A program made the position numbers and the translations under genes. A DNA stretch of 64,000 nucleotides from Myxococcales bacterium (GTDB lineage Bacteria > Myxococcota_A > Polyangia > Polyangiales > Polyangiaceae). The DNA lies in NCBI GenBank assembly GCA_016191785.1, contig JACPVJ010000033.1, forward strand, positions 1 to 64,000, read 5' to 3'. This document shows, one piece after another, positions 49,217 to 56,907 of this stretch. Positions within the stretch are counted from its first letter, which is position 1. Each line of letters begins with the position of its first letter. The notes below the pieces were generated by a model. The model searched no databases, was not told the DNA's origin, and saw nothing but the letters and a program-made list of their open reading frames with translations.

Positions 49217-50731
49217 TCAGTCCACGTGCAAGTAGGCGGCGAGCCCCTGGCGGCCGCCTTCGCGACCGAACCCGCTCTCTTTGTAGCCGCCGAAGGGCGA
49301 GCTGGGGTCGAACTTGTTGTAGGTGTTGCCCCAGACCACGCCGGCCTCGAGCTGGGTCGCCATCTTGAACAGTCGCGCGCCCTTGTTGCTCCACACCCCC
49401 GCCGACAGCCCGTAGAAGGTGTTGTTCGCCTTCTCGACCGCCTCGGCCTCGGTCCGGAAGGTCAGCACGCTGAGCACCGGACCGAAGATCTCTTCCCGGG
49501 CGATGCGGTGGCTCTGGGCCACGCCGGTGAAGACCGTGGGCGCGAAGAAGAAGCCCTTCGCCGGCAGCTCGCAGGGTGGGCTCCACCGCTCGGCGCCTTC
49601 GGCTTCGCCCGCCGCGCACAGCTCCTTGATCTTCTCGAGCTGCATGCGCGAGTTGATCGCGCCGATGTCGGTGTTCTTGTCGAGCGGATCGCCGACCCGC
49701 AGCGTGGCCATGCGATCGCGCAGCTTGCGGATCACGAGGTCGTGCACGCTCTCTTCGAGCAAGAGCCGCGAACCGGCGCAACAGACGTGACCCTGGTTGA
49801 AGAAGATGCCGTTCACGATGCCGTCGACGGCTTGGTCGAGCGGCGCGTCCGCGAACACGATGTTGGCCGCCTTCCCCCCGAGCTCGAGGGTCAGCTTCTT
49901 GCCCGTACCCGCCAGCGCCTTCTGAATGCGCTTGCCGACGTCGGTCGAGCCGGTGAACGCCACCTTGTTCACGTCGGGGTGCGCGACCAGGGCCGCTCCC
50001 GTCGCGCCGGCGCCGGTCACGATGTTGACCACGCCGTCGGGCAACTCTGCCTCTTGGATGATCTCGGCCAGGAACATCGCCGACAGCGGCGTGGTCTCGG
50101 CGGGCTTGAGCACCACGGTGTTGCCGCAGGCCAGGGCCGGGGCGATCTTCCACGCGGCCATCAAGAGCGGGAAGTTCCAGGGGATGATCTGGCCGGCGAC
50201 GCCGAGCGCGCTCACGGGCCTACCGCCGAAGGCGTAGCCGAGCTTGTCGGCCCAACCGGCATAGTAGAAAAAGTGGGCGGCCGCCGTCGGCACGTCGAAG
50301 TCGCGGCTCTCTTTGATGGGCTTGCCGCCATCCAGGCTCTCGACGATGCAAAGCTCGCGGCTGCGCTCTTGGATGATGCGCGCGATGCGGAAGATGTACT
50401 TGCCACGCTCGAGCGGCTTCATCCGGCTCCACACTCGGTCGTACGCGTGGCGCGCTGCCCGGACCGCACGATCGACGTCCTCGGCGCTGGCCTCGGCGAC
50501 CTCGGACAGCTTCTGCTCGGTCGAGGGGCTGAGCGTGTCGAAGTAGCGGCCCTTCTCGGGCGCCTGCCACTTGCCGTCGATGAACAGCTCGTAGCGCGGC
50601 AAGATCTTCACGTGATCGACCGCCTCGGGGGCGGGCGCGTAGTCCCAGGCGTGCGCGAACTCGAGTCGGCGCTCGCCACGGCGGCGATCGCCCGCCGCGG
50701 TCGCCTTCGGTTCAACCAATTTGATGGTCAC
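49217..50731 (-). CDS. Aldehyde dehydrogenase, full length
   Basis: This 504-residue NAD(P)-dependent ALDH starts at GTG 50731, where MTIKLVEPK begins behind a GAGG box. It has IIPWNFPLLMAAWKIAPALA, the catalytic Glu motif LTLELGGKAANIVF and the Cys motif NQGHVCCAGSR, then GGYKESGFGREGG near the end. It lies between deoC and the short ALDH gene. It may oxidise acetaldehyde released by DeoC from deoxyribose 5-phosphate to acetate or another acid. The spacings are 6 and 17 nt, so the three genes form one operon. Confidence 0.94.
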   Translation of the reverse strand: MTIKLVEPKATAAGDRRRGERRLEFAHAWDYAPAPEAVDHVKILPRYELFIDGKWQAPEKGRYFDTLSPSTEQKLSEVAEASAEDVDRAVRAARHAYDRVWSRMKPLERGKYIFRIARIIQERSRELCIVESLDGGKPIKESRDFDVPTAAAHFFYYAGWADKLGYAFGGRPVSALGVAGQIIPWNFPLLMAAWKIAPALACGNTVVLKPAETTPLSAMFLAEIIQEAELPDGVVNIVTGAGATGAALVAHPDVNKVAFTGSTDVGKRIQKALAGTGKKLTLELGGKAANIVFADAPLDQAVDGIVNGIFFNQGHVCCAGSRLLLEESVHDLVIRKLRDRMATLRVGDPLDKNTDIGAINSRMQLEKIKELCAAGEAEGAERWSPPCELPAKGFFFAPTVFTGVAQSHRIAREEIFGPVLSVLTFRTEAEAVEKANNTFYGLSAGVWSNKGARLFKMATQLEAGVVWGNTYNKFDPSSPFGGYKESGFGREGGRQGLAAYLHVD

Positions 50732-50748
50732 TTGTCGGCCTCGCTTCC

Positions 50749-51687
50749 TCAGTCTTTCGAGAAGTAGTCCGGGCCCTGGTAGGCGCCGCTCGCTTCTTTC
50801 TTCAGCTGCATGAGCACGTCGTTGAGCAGCGTGCTCGCCCCGAGTCGGAACAGATCTGGCGTCAGCCAGGCGTCGCCCAGGGTCTCTTTCACGAGCACCA
50901 GATAGTGCAGCGCTTGCTTCGCGGTTCGGATGCCGCCGGCGGGCTTCATGCCGATGCGGCGGCCGGTCGCGTAGTAGAAGTCGCGAATCGCCTCCAGCAT
51001 CACCAGGGTCACCGGCGGCGTCGCGGCGGGCTGGATCTTCCCGGTGCTGGTCTTGATGAAGTCCGTGCCCGCGTGCATCGCCAGATCGCTGGCCCGGCGC
51101 ACGTTGTCGTAGCTGCCGATCTCGCCGGTCTCGAGGATCACCTTGAGGTGCGCCTCTCCGCAGGCCTCTTTCACCTGGGCGATCTCGTCCGCGACCCGCT
51201 GGTACTGCCCGGAGAGGAAGGCTCCCCGGTCGATCACCATGTCGATCTCGTCCGCGCCGAGCTCCACCGCGCGACGCGTGTCCTCGAGCTTCACGCTGAG
51301 CGGCGACAGGCCGCTCGGAAACGCGGTCGCGACGCTCGCGACCCGCACGCGCGAGCCCTCGAGGGCCTTCTTCGCCACCGGCACGAGAGTGGGATAGACG
51401 CACACGGCCGCACACGACGGGATGCTCTCGTCTCCCGGCTCGGGAGTCCGCGCCTTTTGACACAGGGCGCGCACCTTGCCCGGCGAGTCCGCCCCCTCGA
51501 GCGTGGTCAGATCCATCATCGAGATCGCCAGCTTCAAGCCCGCGACTTTCGTGGCCTTCTTGATGCTGCGCTTGCCGAGCGCGGCAGCGCGCTCCTCCAC
51601 GGCGATGCGATCGATGGGCGGGGTCGGCCCGGGCGGAGGCAGCGTGCCGCGCTCAGCGGGGCCGCCTCCACTAGCTATCGGGTGCAT
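50749..51687 (-). CDS. deoC: Deoxyribose-phosphate aldolase
   Basis: This 312-residue class I aldolase starts at ATG 51687 with AGGAG 6 nt upstream. It splits 2-deoxyribose 5-phosphate into glyceraldehyde 3-phosphate and acetaldehyde in nucleoside catabolism. The catalytic Lys that forms the Schiff base is in GTDFIKTSTGK, and a second conserved Lys lies in GMKPAGGIRTAKQA. The N-terminal ~50 residues are a Pro-rich extension not found in E. coli DeoC. The two aldehyde dehydrogenases downstream would handle the acetaldehyde. Confidence 0.95.
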   Translation of the reverse strand: MHPIASGGGPAERGTLPPPGPTPPIDRIAVEERAAALGKRSIKKATKVAGLKLAISMMDLTTLEGADSPGKVRALCQKARTPEPGDESIPSCAAVCVYPTLVPVAKKALEGSRVRVASVATAFPSGLSPLSVKLEDTRRAVELGADEIDMVIDRGAFLSGQYQRVADEIAQVKEACGEAHLKVILETGEIGSYDNVRRASDLAMHAGTDFIKTSTGKIQPAATPPVTLVMLEAIRDFYYATGRRIGMKPAGGIRTAKQALHYLVLVKETLGDAWLTPDLFRLGASTLLNDVLMQLKKEASGAYQGPDYFSKD

Positions 51688-51860
51688 GCTGGTCTCCTCT
51701 TGGCACTTCCGTCTGCCTCTCCCAAGCCGCCGACCTTCGGCGGCGTCGGAGGGGGTGGGTCCCGCCCCCGCGAGCGCGGCACGGCGGCCCCGAAGGACGA
51801 AGGGCGATGGTAGCCGAGAAAAGCCTGTTCCGCGATGGGACCTGGACGCCAAGCCGTGGT

Positions 51861-51886
51861 AAAAACGGGCCTGCCCCAGGGTTTTT
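51861..51886 (+). terminator. Terminator-like hairpin with A-tract and T-tract arms
   Basis: AAAAAC (51861-51866) pairs with GTTTTT (51881-51886). Inside, CCTG pairs with CAGG around a CCC loop, with a GGG bulge. This is the only U-tract hairpin noticed in the window. It lies in a divergent intergenic region, so it may end a short RNA or an upstream transcript and not a protein gene. Confidence 0.4.
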
Positions 51887-51917
51887 AGACCGAAATGTGA
51901 ACCCCGACGTATCTCCT

Positions 51918-51923
51918 GATAAT
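51918..51923 (+). promoter_or_regulatory. AT-rich -10-like box before the GYF protein
   Basis: GATAAT followed by ATAT (51918-51927) is close to the sigma70 -10 consensus and lies in an unusually AT-rich patch. It is ~57 nt before GTG 51981, so this gene would have a real leader. I see no good -35 element. Confidence 0.35.
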
Positions 51924-51980
51924 ATATGGGAAAAGCGATTGCCCCACCAAAGTCGGGTGGGCCATCGAGACAGGTGCACC

Positions 51981-53339
51981 GTGAAGATCTCGTGTCCCGC
52001 GTGCGCGGCGAAATACTCGATCGCCGACGAAAAGGTCCAAGACAAGCTCGCCAAGATCCGTTGCCGCAAGTGCGGCACGACGATCGTGATCGACGGGAAG
52101 GTCGATCCCCCGAGCGTCTCTGCAGGGGATGGCGCGGCATCTCAGGTCGCTGTTTCGGATCCCGCTGCCGCGAGCATCAGCGCGGGCGAGTACTCCGTCG
52201 ACTTCGGCGACAACGATCAGCGCACCTTGACCGTGCCCGAGCTCGTCGCCGCCTACAACGCCGGCCAGCTCACCGCCGAGACCTTCGTCTGGGCTGACGG
52301 CATGGCCGATTGGCAACCGGTGGGTCAGGTGCCCGCGCTGGTGGACGCGCTCAACGCCGCCGCCGCGCCGCCGGCCGCACCCCCGCCCAGCAACATGATC
52401 AACTCCAGCGATATCGCGAGCCCGTCGGCCGCCCCGTGGGAGTCGAAGCCCGCCGAGGTGCCGAGCGCGGCCCGCGCTGCGGCGCGCGTCGCGAGCAGCC
52501 GCGGCTCCACCGCCGACTTGTTCGGGTCGTCGTTCGAGACCGCCGGCAGTGAAGCCGACGTGACCACCAGCGCGCGCGAGCCTGCGCCTCCCGCGGGGTC
52601 GTCCTCGGCGAGCGCCGGCCACGGCGGCACCGGTGCGCGCAACGAGTCGAGCGTGCTGTTCTCGCTCAGCGCCCTCACGGCCTCGGCGCCGGTCGCGACG
52701 CCCGCCGCTGCGAGCATGGGCGGCGGTGGCAGCACCACGGCGACCAAGGAAGACTCGGGCCTGATCGATCTCAAGGCCCTCACCGCGGCCTCCGACGCGC
52801 CGGCGCAGCACATGGCGCCCCTCACGCCTTCGCCGCTGGGCCTGGCACCGCTCGGGCTCGCCCCTCCGCTCGGCGGCGGCGTCGAGTCCCAGATCGCCAT
52901 GCCGATGGCGCAGCCGCAAAAGAGCAAGGCGGGGATCTTCATCGGCGCCGGCATCGCGGTCGCCGCCATCGCCATCGCCGCCGCCATCGTGGTGGTGGGC
53001 AAGGGTCAGCCCCCGCCCCCGGCACCGACCGTGGCGGCGCAGCCTGCCCCCACCCCAACGCCGACCCCCGCCCCGACGCCCACCGAAGAATCCACGGCCA
53101 AGGCACCCGCCACCGGAACCGCCGAGGAAGAGAAGAAGCCGCCCACGGCCGGCGGGAAGAAACCCGCGGGCGGGACGGCAGTCGCAGCCAAGCCGGGGCC
53201 CGGCGCCACCAAGCCTGCCGGCGGCGAGAAACCGGCAGCGGGCGGCGAGACGAAGCCGAAGCCGAAGCCCAGCGGCGGCTGCGGCTGCGCGCCGGGCGAT
53301 CTGCAGTGCGCGATGAAGTGCGCCGCCGGCGGCAAGTGA
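51981..53339 (+). CDS. Zinc-ribbon/GYF-domain membrane protein
   Basis: This 452-residue protein starts at GTG 51981. The frame is open upstream, but the zinc ribbon (CPACAAKYSIADEKVQDKL; RCRKCG) begins immediately. A GYF_2-type domain follows (~75-130, VPELVAAYNAGQLTAETFVW; GMADWQPVGQVPAL). A long Ala/Ser/Pro-rich segment leads to one membrane helix (GIFIGAGIAVAAIAIAAAIV), then a periplasmic Pro/Lys-rich region and a short Cys-rich end (CGCAPGDLQCAMKC). The zinc-ribbon-GYF-TM order is that of the N-terminal part of myxobacterial GltJ (AgmX), which controls gliding complexes with MglA. This shorter version may regulate motility or polarity. Confidence 0.85.
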   Translation: MKISCPACAAKYSIADEKVQDKLAKIRCRKCGTTIVIDGKVDPPSVSAGDGAASQVAVSDPAAASISAGEYSVDFGDNDQRTLTVPELVAAYNAGQLTAETFVWADGMADWQPVGQVPALVDALNAAAAPPAAPPPSNMINSSDIASPSAAPWESKPAEVPSAARAAARVASSRGSTADLFGSSFETAGSEADVTTSAREPAPPAGSSSASAGHGGTGARNESSVLFSLSALTASAPVATPAAASMGGGGSTTATKEDSGLIDLKALTAASDAPAQHMAPLTPSPLGLAPLGLAPPLGGGVESQIAMPMAQPQKSKAGIFIGAGIAVAAIAIAAAIVVVGKGQPPPPAPTVAAQPAPTPTPTPAPTPTEESTAKAPATGTAEEEKKPPTAGGKKPAGGTAVAAKPGPGATKPAGGEKPAAGGETKPKPKPSGGCGCAPGDLQCAMKCAAGGK

Positions 53340-53353
53340 GCGGTGAGTGGCCC

Positions 53354-53382
53354 GTGAGCGGTCGGCGCGGCTGACCGTTCAC
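53354..53382. terminator. Strong hairpin between convergent genes
   Basis: GTGAGCGGTC (53354-53363) pairs with GACCGTTCAC (53373-53382) over 10 bp with one G-T pair and a 9-nt loop. The minus-strand stop of the HEAT protein is in the right arm. It is a probable bidirectional terminator. Confidence 0.55.
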
Positions 53383-55844
53383 TTGGCCAGCGGCGCCGGC
53401 ACGGCCAGCGCAACTTCACCGGCTGGCGCTTCGCGCTCGAACACCGCGCCCCGTCGATCGGCCAGGCCCAGGCGCATCAACCCATCGGCGAGCACGAGCG
53501 CGAACGGCGTGCGCGCCACCGGCGCCGACTCGCCGACCGGCACCACGTACACCAGCACTGGCTCGGTGAGCTTGGTCGGCTTCGCGGGCTCGCTGGCGCA
53601 GGTCGCCGCGACCGAGCTGTCGGTGTCCTGCTGCGCGCAGGTCTCGAGCAGCTGCTGATCGCGGCTCGGATCCTTCGAGGGCACGCTGGCGATGAGCAGC
53701 GCCGCCGCGCGCCGGACGACCTCGGAGCGGTCCTCGACCAAGAGCGCCTTCTCGACGTCCGCCGAGCAGCGAGCCCGGACGACACGCAGCCCGCCCAGGG
53801 CGTTGGCGCGAAGATACGCGCGGGGGTCCGAGAGGCGCTCGCAGAGCTCCTTGTCGACCCGCGTCCCGGTGCGCTTTCCCAGGCGACCCAAGGCGGCGGC
53901 GGCGTTGCCGGCCACTGCCACGTCTTTGTCGTCCATCGCCGCGACCAGCGCCGCGCGCTCGGCGGTGCCGCCCCGTAACCCGAGGCCCCACACCGCGTTG
54001 GCGCGCACCGATCCGTCCACGTCTTTGGCCAGCACGGCGAGGGCGGCGGCGGAGTCCCCGCGGGCGGCCAAGGCCTCGGCGACCTTGGAACGATCGGCCA
54101 CGTCCCCCGTCTCTCGGGCGTGCTTGGCGAGCTGCTCGGCGGCGGCCTTCGAGGGGACGTGACCGATGGCTTCGATCAACGCGTCACGCTGACCGCCTCG
54201 ACTGGCGAGCATGATGCCCAGAGCACGCTCGAGCATCACGCGGTCCGACGAGCGCGAGAGCGCCCCGCCCAGGGCCACCGACAGCGCGCTGCGATCTTGT
54301 TCGGCCGAGCGCTCCAGCCGATCGAGCAGGCTTCGCGCCGCCGCGCCCGAAGCGGCACGCCGCAGGGCCGCGGCGGCTGCCAGCCGCACGGAGGCCTCGT
54401 CCGCCTCGAGGGCGGCGATCAGCGCCTGGTCCTGACCGGTGGGCGGCAGCATGCCGAGGGCGTCGATGGCGGCGATCCGAAGCTCGACGTGGTCCGCGGC
54501 GTTGGCCAGCGGCACGAGCGCCTTCACCGCGCGGGGCGAGCCGGTGCGACCAAGCAGCCGCGCCAGCGCCGCTCGCTCGGCCTTGCTCGACCGGGCCTTG
54601 TCGAGCGCTTGCGCGATCGGGTCCACGGCGCGCCCGTCGGGCTTCTTCGGATCGAGAAGCGCCACGGCGGCGTCCACCGCCGCGCGCCGCACGACCGGGT
54701 CGGCGTCAGCCAGGTGCTCGAGCACCGTGGGCAGGCTCTTCTCGTCACCCAAGGTCTCGAGAGCCGACAGCGCCGCCACCGTGCCGACGACCCCGCGGCG
54801 CAGCGCCCCGGTGATGGCCCGAGCGCTCTCGGGACGCCCGGTCTCGGCCAGGGCCAGCGCGCAGGCGTCCGCGAGCCTCTGGGTGGGCTGTCCGGCGAGG
54901 CAGCGCTCGAGCCGCTCGCGGGCAGGTGCACCGGCCTTCGCCAGCGCTCTTCGAAGCAGCGCCAGCGTGTCTGCCGACTGCTCGGCTTCCATCATCGTGA
55001 GCAGGGTGTCGAGCGCGTCTTTGGTGCCAATGCGCCCGAGCGCGCCCACGACCGCAGCGCGAACGGCCGGCGACGCTTCGCTGGTCGCGATGGCCACGAT
55101 CGCCAAGATCGCGCTCGGATCTTTGAGGGTTCCCAGGGCCTCGACGGCGGCGATGCGCACCCCTTCGTCGGCGTCCCGCAGCGCGAGCACCAGCGCGCTC
55201 GACGCGCGCGGATCCGCGAGCTCACCGAGCGCTCGCGCCACCGCGCGACGCACCGCCGGACGCGAGTCCTGGATCTTGCCGATCAGCGGCACTACGGCCC
55301 GAGGATCACGCAGCCGCGCGAGGGCGCGCACCACCGCGCTTCGCACCTGTGGCACCGCGTCGTCCAGCCGGCCGAGGAGCGGCAACACCGCGTCCTTCGA
55401 GCCCGACGCGCCCAGGGCGTTGGCCGCGGCCGAGCGCACCGAAGCGTCCGGATCGCCCAGCACCCGCGCCAGCGGCCCCACGGCCCGCGCCACCGGATCG
55501 AGCGCCAGGATCTCGGCGCCCGACAGCCGCACGCGCTGCTCGGGATCGGCGAGGAAGCTCACCACCAGTTCGCCCGTGCCGCGCAGGCGCCGCTCGAGCA
55601 CCAGGTCGGCCGCCGCCAGCCGCACCTCGGCGTCGGTGTCGGCCAGCGCCTTGTGGACCAGCCGCTTCTGCGCCGCCGGCGCGAGCTCGCCCAGCCGGCG
55701 GGCCGCTCGCCGGCGCGCCCCGGCGTCGGACCCGGCCAGCTGCTTCTCGATGGCCTCGGCAGCGTTGGGCCAGGTGAAGGCCTGCGCGGGCGCAGCCCAC
55801 ACGGCCAGCGCCGAGAGCAAGAGGCACGCACCGATTCGCGACAC
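53379..55844 (-). CDS. Secreted HEAT-repeat protein
   Basis: This 821-residue protein starts at ATG 55844 and has a cleavable signal (ACLLLSALAVWAAPAQAF). Almost the whole mature part is HEAT/PBS-lyase-type repeats of 30-36 residues with the D-x-x-V-R-x-A-A-A-x-A-L-G pattern (PDASVRSAAANALGASGSKD; ADEGVRIAAVEALGTLKDPS). Such repeats form an alpha solenoid for protein binding. The last ~80 residues are not repetitive. It follows the CDP-alcohol phosphotransferase gene by 33 nt on the same strand, so it may be co-expressed with lipid headgroup synthesis. Confidence 0.9.
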   Translation of the reverse strand: MSRIGACLLLSALAVWAAPAQAFTWPNAAEAIEKQLAGSDAGARRRAARRLGELAPAAQKRLVHKALADTDAEVRLAAADLVLERRLRGTGELVVSFLADPEQRVRLSGAEILALDPVARAVGPLARVLGDPDASVRSAAANALGASGSKDAVLPLLGRLDDAVPQVRSAVVRALARLRDPRAVVPLIGKIQDSRPAVRRAVARALGELADPRASSALVLALRDADEGVRIAAVEALGTLKDPSAILAIVAIATSEASPAVRAAVVGALGRIGTKDALDTLLTMMEAEQSADTLALLRRALAKAGAPARERLERCLAGQPTQRLADACALALAETGRPESARAITGALRRGVVGTVAALSALETLGDEKSLPTVLEHLADADPVVRRAAVDAAVALLDPKKPDGRAVDPIAQALDKARSSKAERAALARLLGRTGSPRAVKALVPLANAADHVELRIAAIDALGMLPPTGQDQALIAALEADEASVRLAAAAALRRAASGAAARSLLDRLERSAEQDRSALSVALGGALSRSSDRVMLERALGIMLASRGGQRDALIEAIGHVPSKAAAEQLAKHARETGDVADRSKVAEALAARGDSAAALAVLAKDVDGSVRANAVWGLGLRGGTAERAALVAAMDDKDVAVAGNAAAALGRLGKRTGTRVDKELCERLSDPRAYLRANALGGLRVVRARCSADVEKALLVEDRSEVVRRAAALLIASVPSKDPSRDQQLLETCAQQDTDSSVAATCASEPAKPTKLTEPVLVYVVPVGESAPVARTPFALVLADGLMRLGLADRRGAVFEREAPAGEVALAVPAPLAK

Positions 55845-55877
55845 GCCCGGCAGTCTACCCCGGAACGCGGCTGGGGC

Positions 55878-56900
55878 TCACGCCTTCGCTTGATCCGGCA
55901 GGGCGAGGCCCATCTCGGCGAAGGCCGCGCGAGAGGCGGCCCGCTGGCGCGGGCGCAGATAGCCGTAGAACACCGCGTTCAGCGCGACCAGCCGGAAGAG
56001 CATGTAGACCTCGAGCAAGTCGAGGGCCGAGAAGAGCGCGATGCCGAAGACCAGCGACCCGAAGCCGAACCAGGTCCGCCAGATGCGCATCAGCGCGCCG
56101 CAGTGCCGCTGGTAGATCTCGGCGCGACCGACGTCGTACGCGCCGAACAGCCCGAGCCGCGCGCTGGTGTGCGGGTCGAACTGGTGGACGTAGTTCGACT
56201 GACTCTTGACGTAGAAGAGGTAGATCGGCCAGGCCACGCGGCGCATCAGGAACGAGCCGCCCCGGTTCGATTCGAACCGCTCGCGGGCGGTCTCGTAGTC
56301 TTCGCCCTCTTTGAAGGTCGGGCTGGTGAAGCGCAGGTAAACGTTCTTGTACTGGTCGTACATCCCGGTGTGGAACGACCCGGTCACCGCCGTCGCAACG
56401 GCCAGTGCCACGACCACCACCAAGAGCGGCGTCGGCGAGTGGAACTTGCTGCCGATGACGAAGATGCCGCCGCCCACGGCCGCGACGCTGACCACCAGAT
56501 CGGCCAAGCCGTCGAGCATGCGCCCGAAGGCGCTCGAGGTCCCGCGCATCCGCGCCAGCTGGCCGTCGGCGCAGTCGAAGATCGCCGAGGTGAAGATCGC
56601 CAGGCCGCCCAAGAGCATGTGATGGGGGAAGCTCGACAAGAAGCAGTACGCGCCCAAGAGCCCGAAGACGATCGAGATCATCGTCACCAGGTTCGGCGAC
56701 ACCGGCGTCGGGTAGAGCGCCTTGGCCAGCACGTAGGCCAGCGGCCGGTGGATCCAGACGTCGACGGGCTCTTCCACCGCCAGCGGCTTGAGCGTCTTCC
56801 AGTAGCCCGCCCAGAAGCCCTCGACCGGCGCCAGCGACGGCGCGACCGCCGCCGCCGACAGCGGGCCTTCGTCACGGATGTCGACCGAACCCATCGTCAT
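55878..56900 (-). CDS. CDP-alcohol phosphotransferase
   Basis: This 340-residue membrane enzyme starts at ATG 56900. The family signature D-G-x2-A-R-x8-G-x3-D-x3-D is complete (Asp112, Gly113, Ala116, Arg117, Gly126, Asp130, Asp134; FDCADGQLARMRG then FGRMLDGLAD). Several membrane helices follow. Such enzymes transfer a phospho-alcohol from a CDP-alcohol to a second alcohol. The start segment (VDVWIHRPLAY, then TPVSPNLVTM) resembles the synthase half of IPCT/DIPP-synthase fusions. It is 7 nt downstream of the cytidylyltransferase-aminotransferase fusion gene, whose product probably supplies its CDP-alcohol. Confidence 0.92.
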   Translation of the reverse strand: MTMGSVDIRDEGPLSAAAVAPSLAPVEGFWAGYWKTLKPLAVEEPVDVWIHRPLAYVLAKALYPTPVSPNLVTMISIVFGLLGAYCFLSSFPHHMLLGGLAIFTSAIFDCADGQLARMRGTSSAFGRMLDGLADLVVSVAAVGGGIFVIGSKFHSPTPLLVVVVALAVATAVTGSFHTGMYDQYKNVYLRFTSPTFKEGEDYETARERFESNRGGSFLMRRVAWPIYLFYVKSQSNYVHQFDPHTSARLGLFGAYDVGRAEIYQRHCGALMRIWRTWFGFGSLVFGIALFSALDLLEVYMLFRLVALNAVFYGYLRPRQRAASRAAFAEMGLALPDQAKA

Positions 56901-56907
56901 GGCTCAC

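Larger units (their letters stand above)
51688..51980. other. Divergent control region with AT-rich patch
   Basis: The 293 nt between deoC and the GYF protein contain the AT-rich patch, hairpin and -10-like box listed separately. I see no gene here. Confidence 0.5.
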
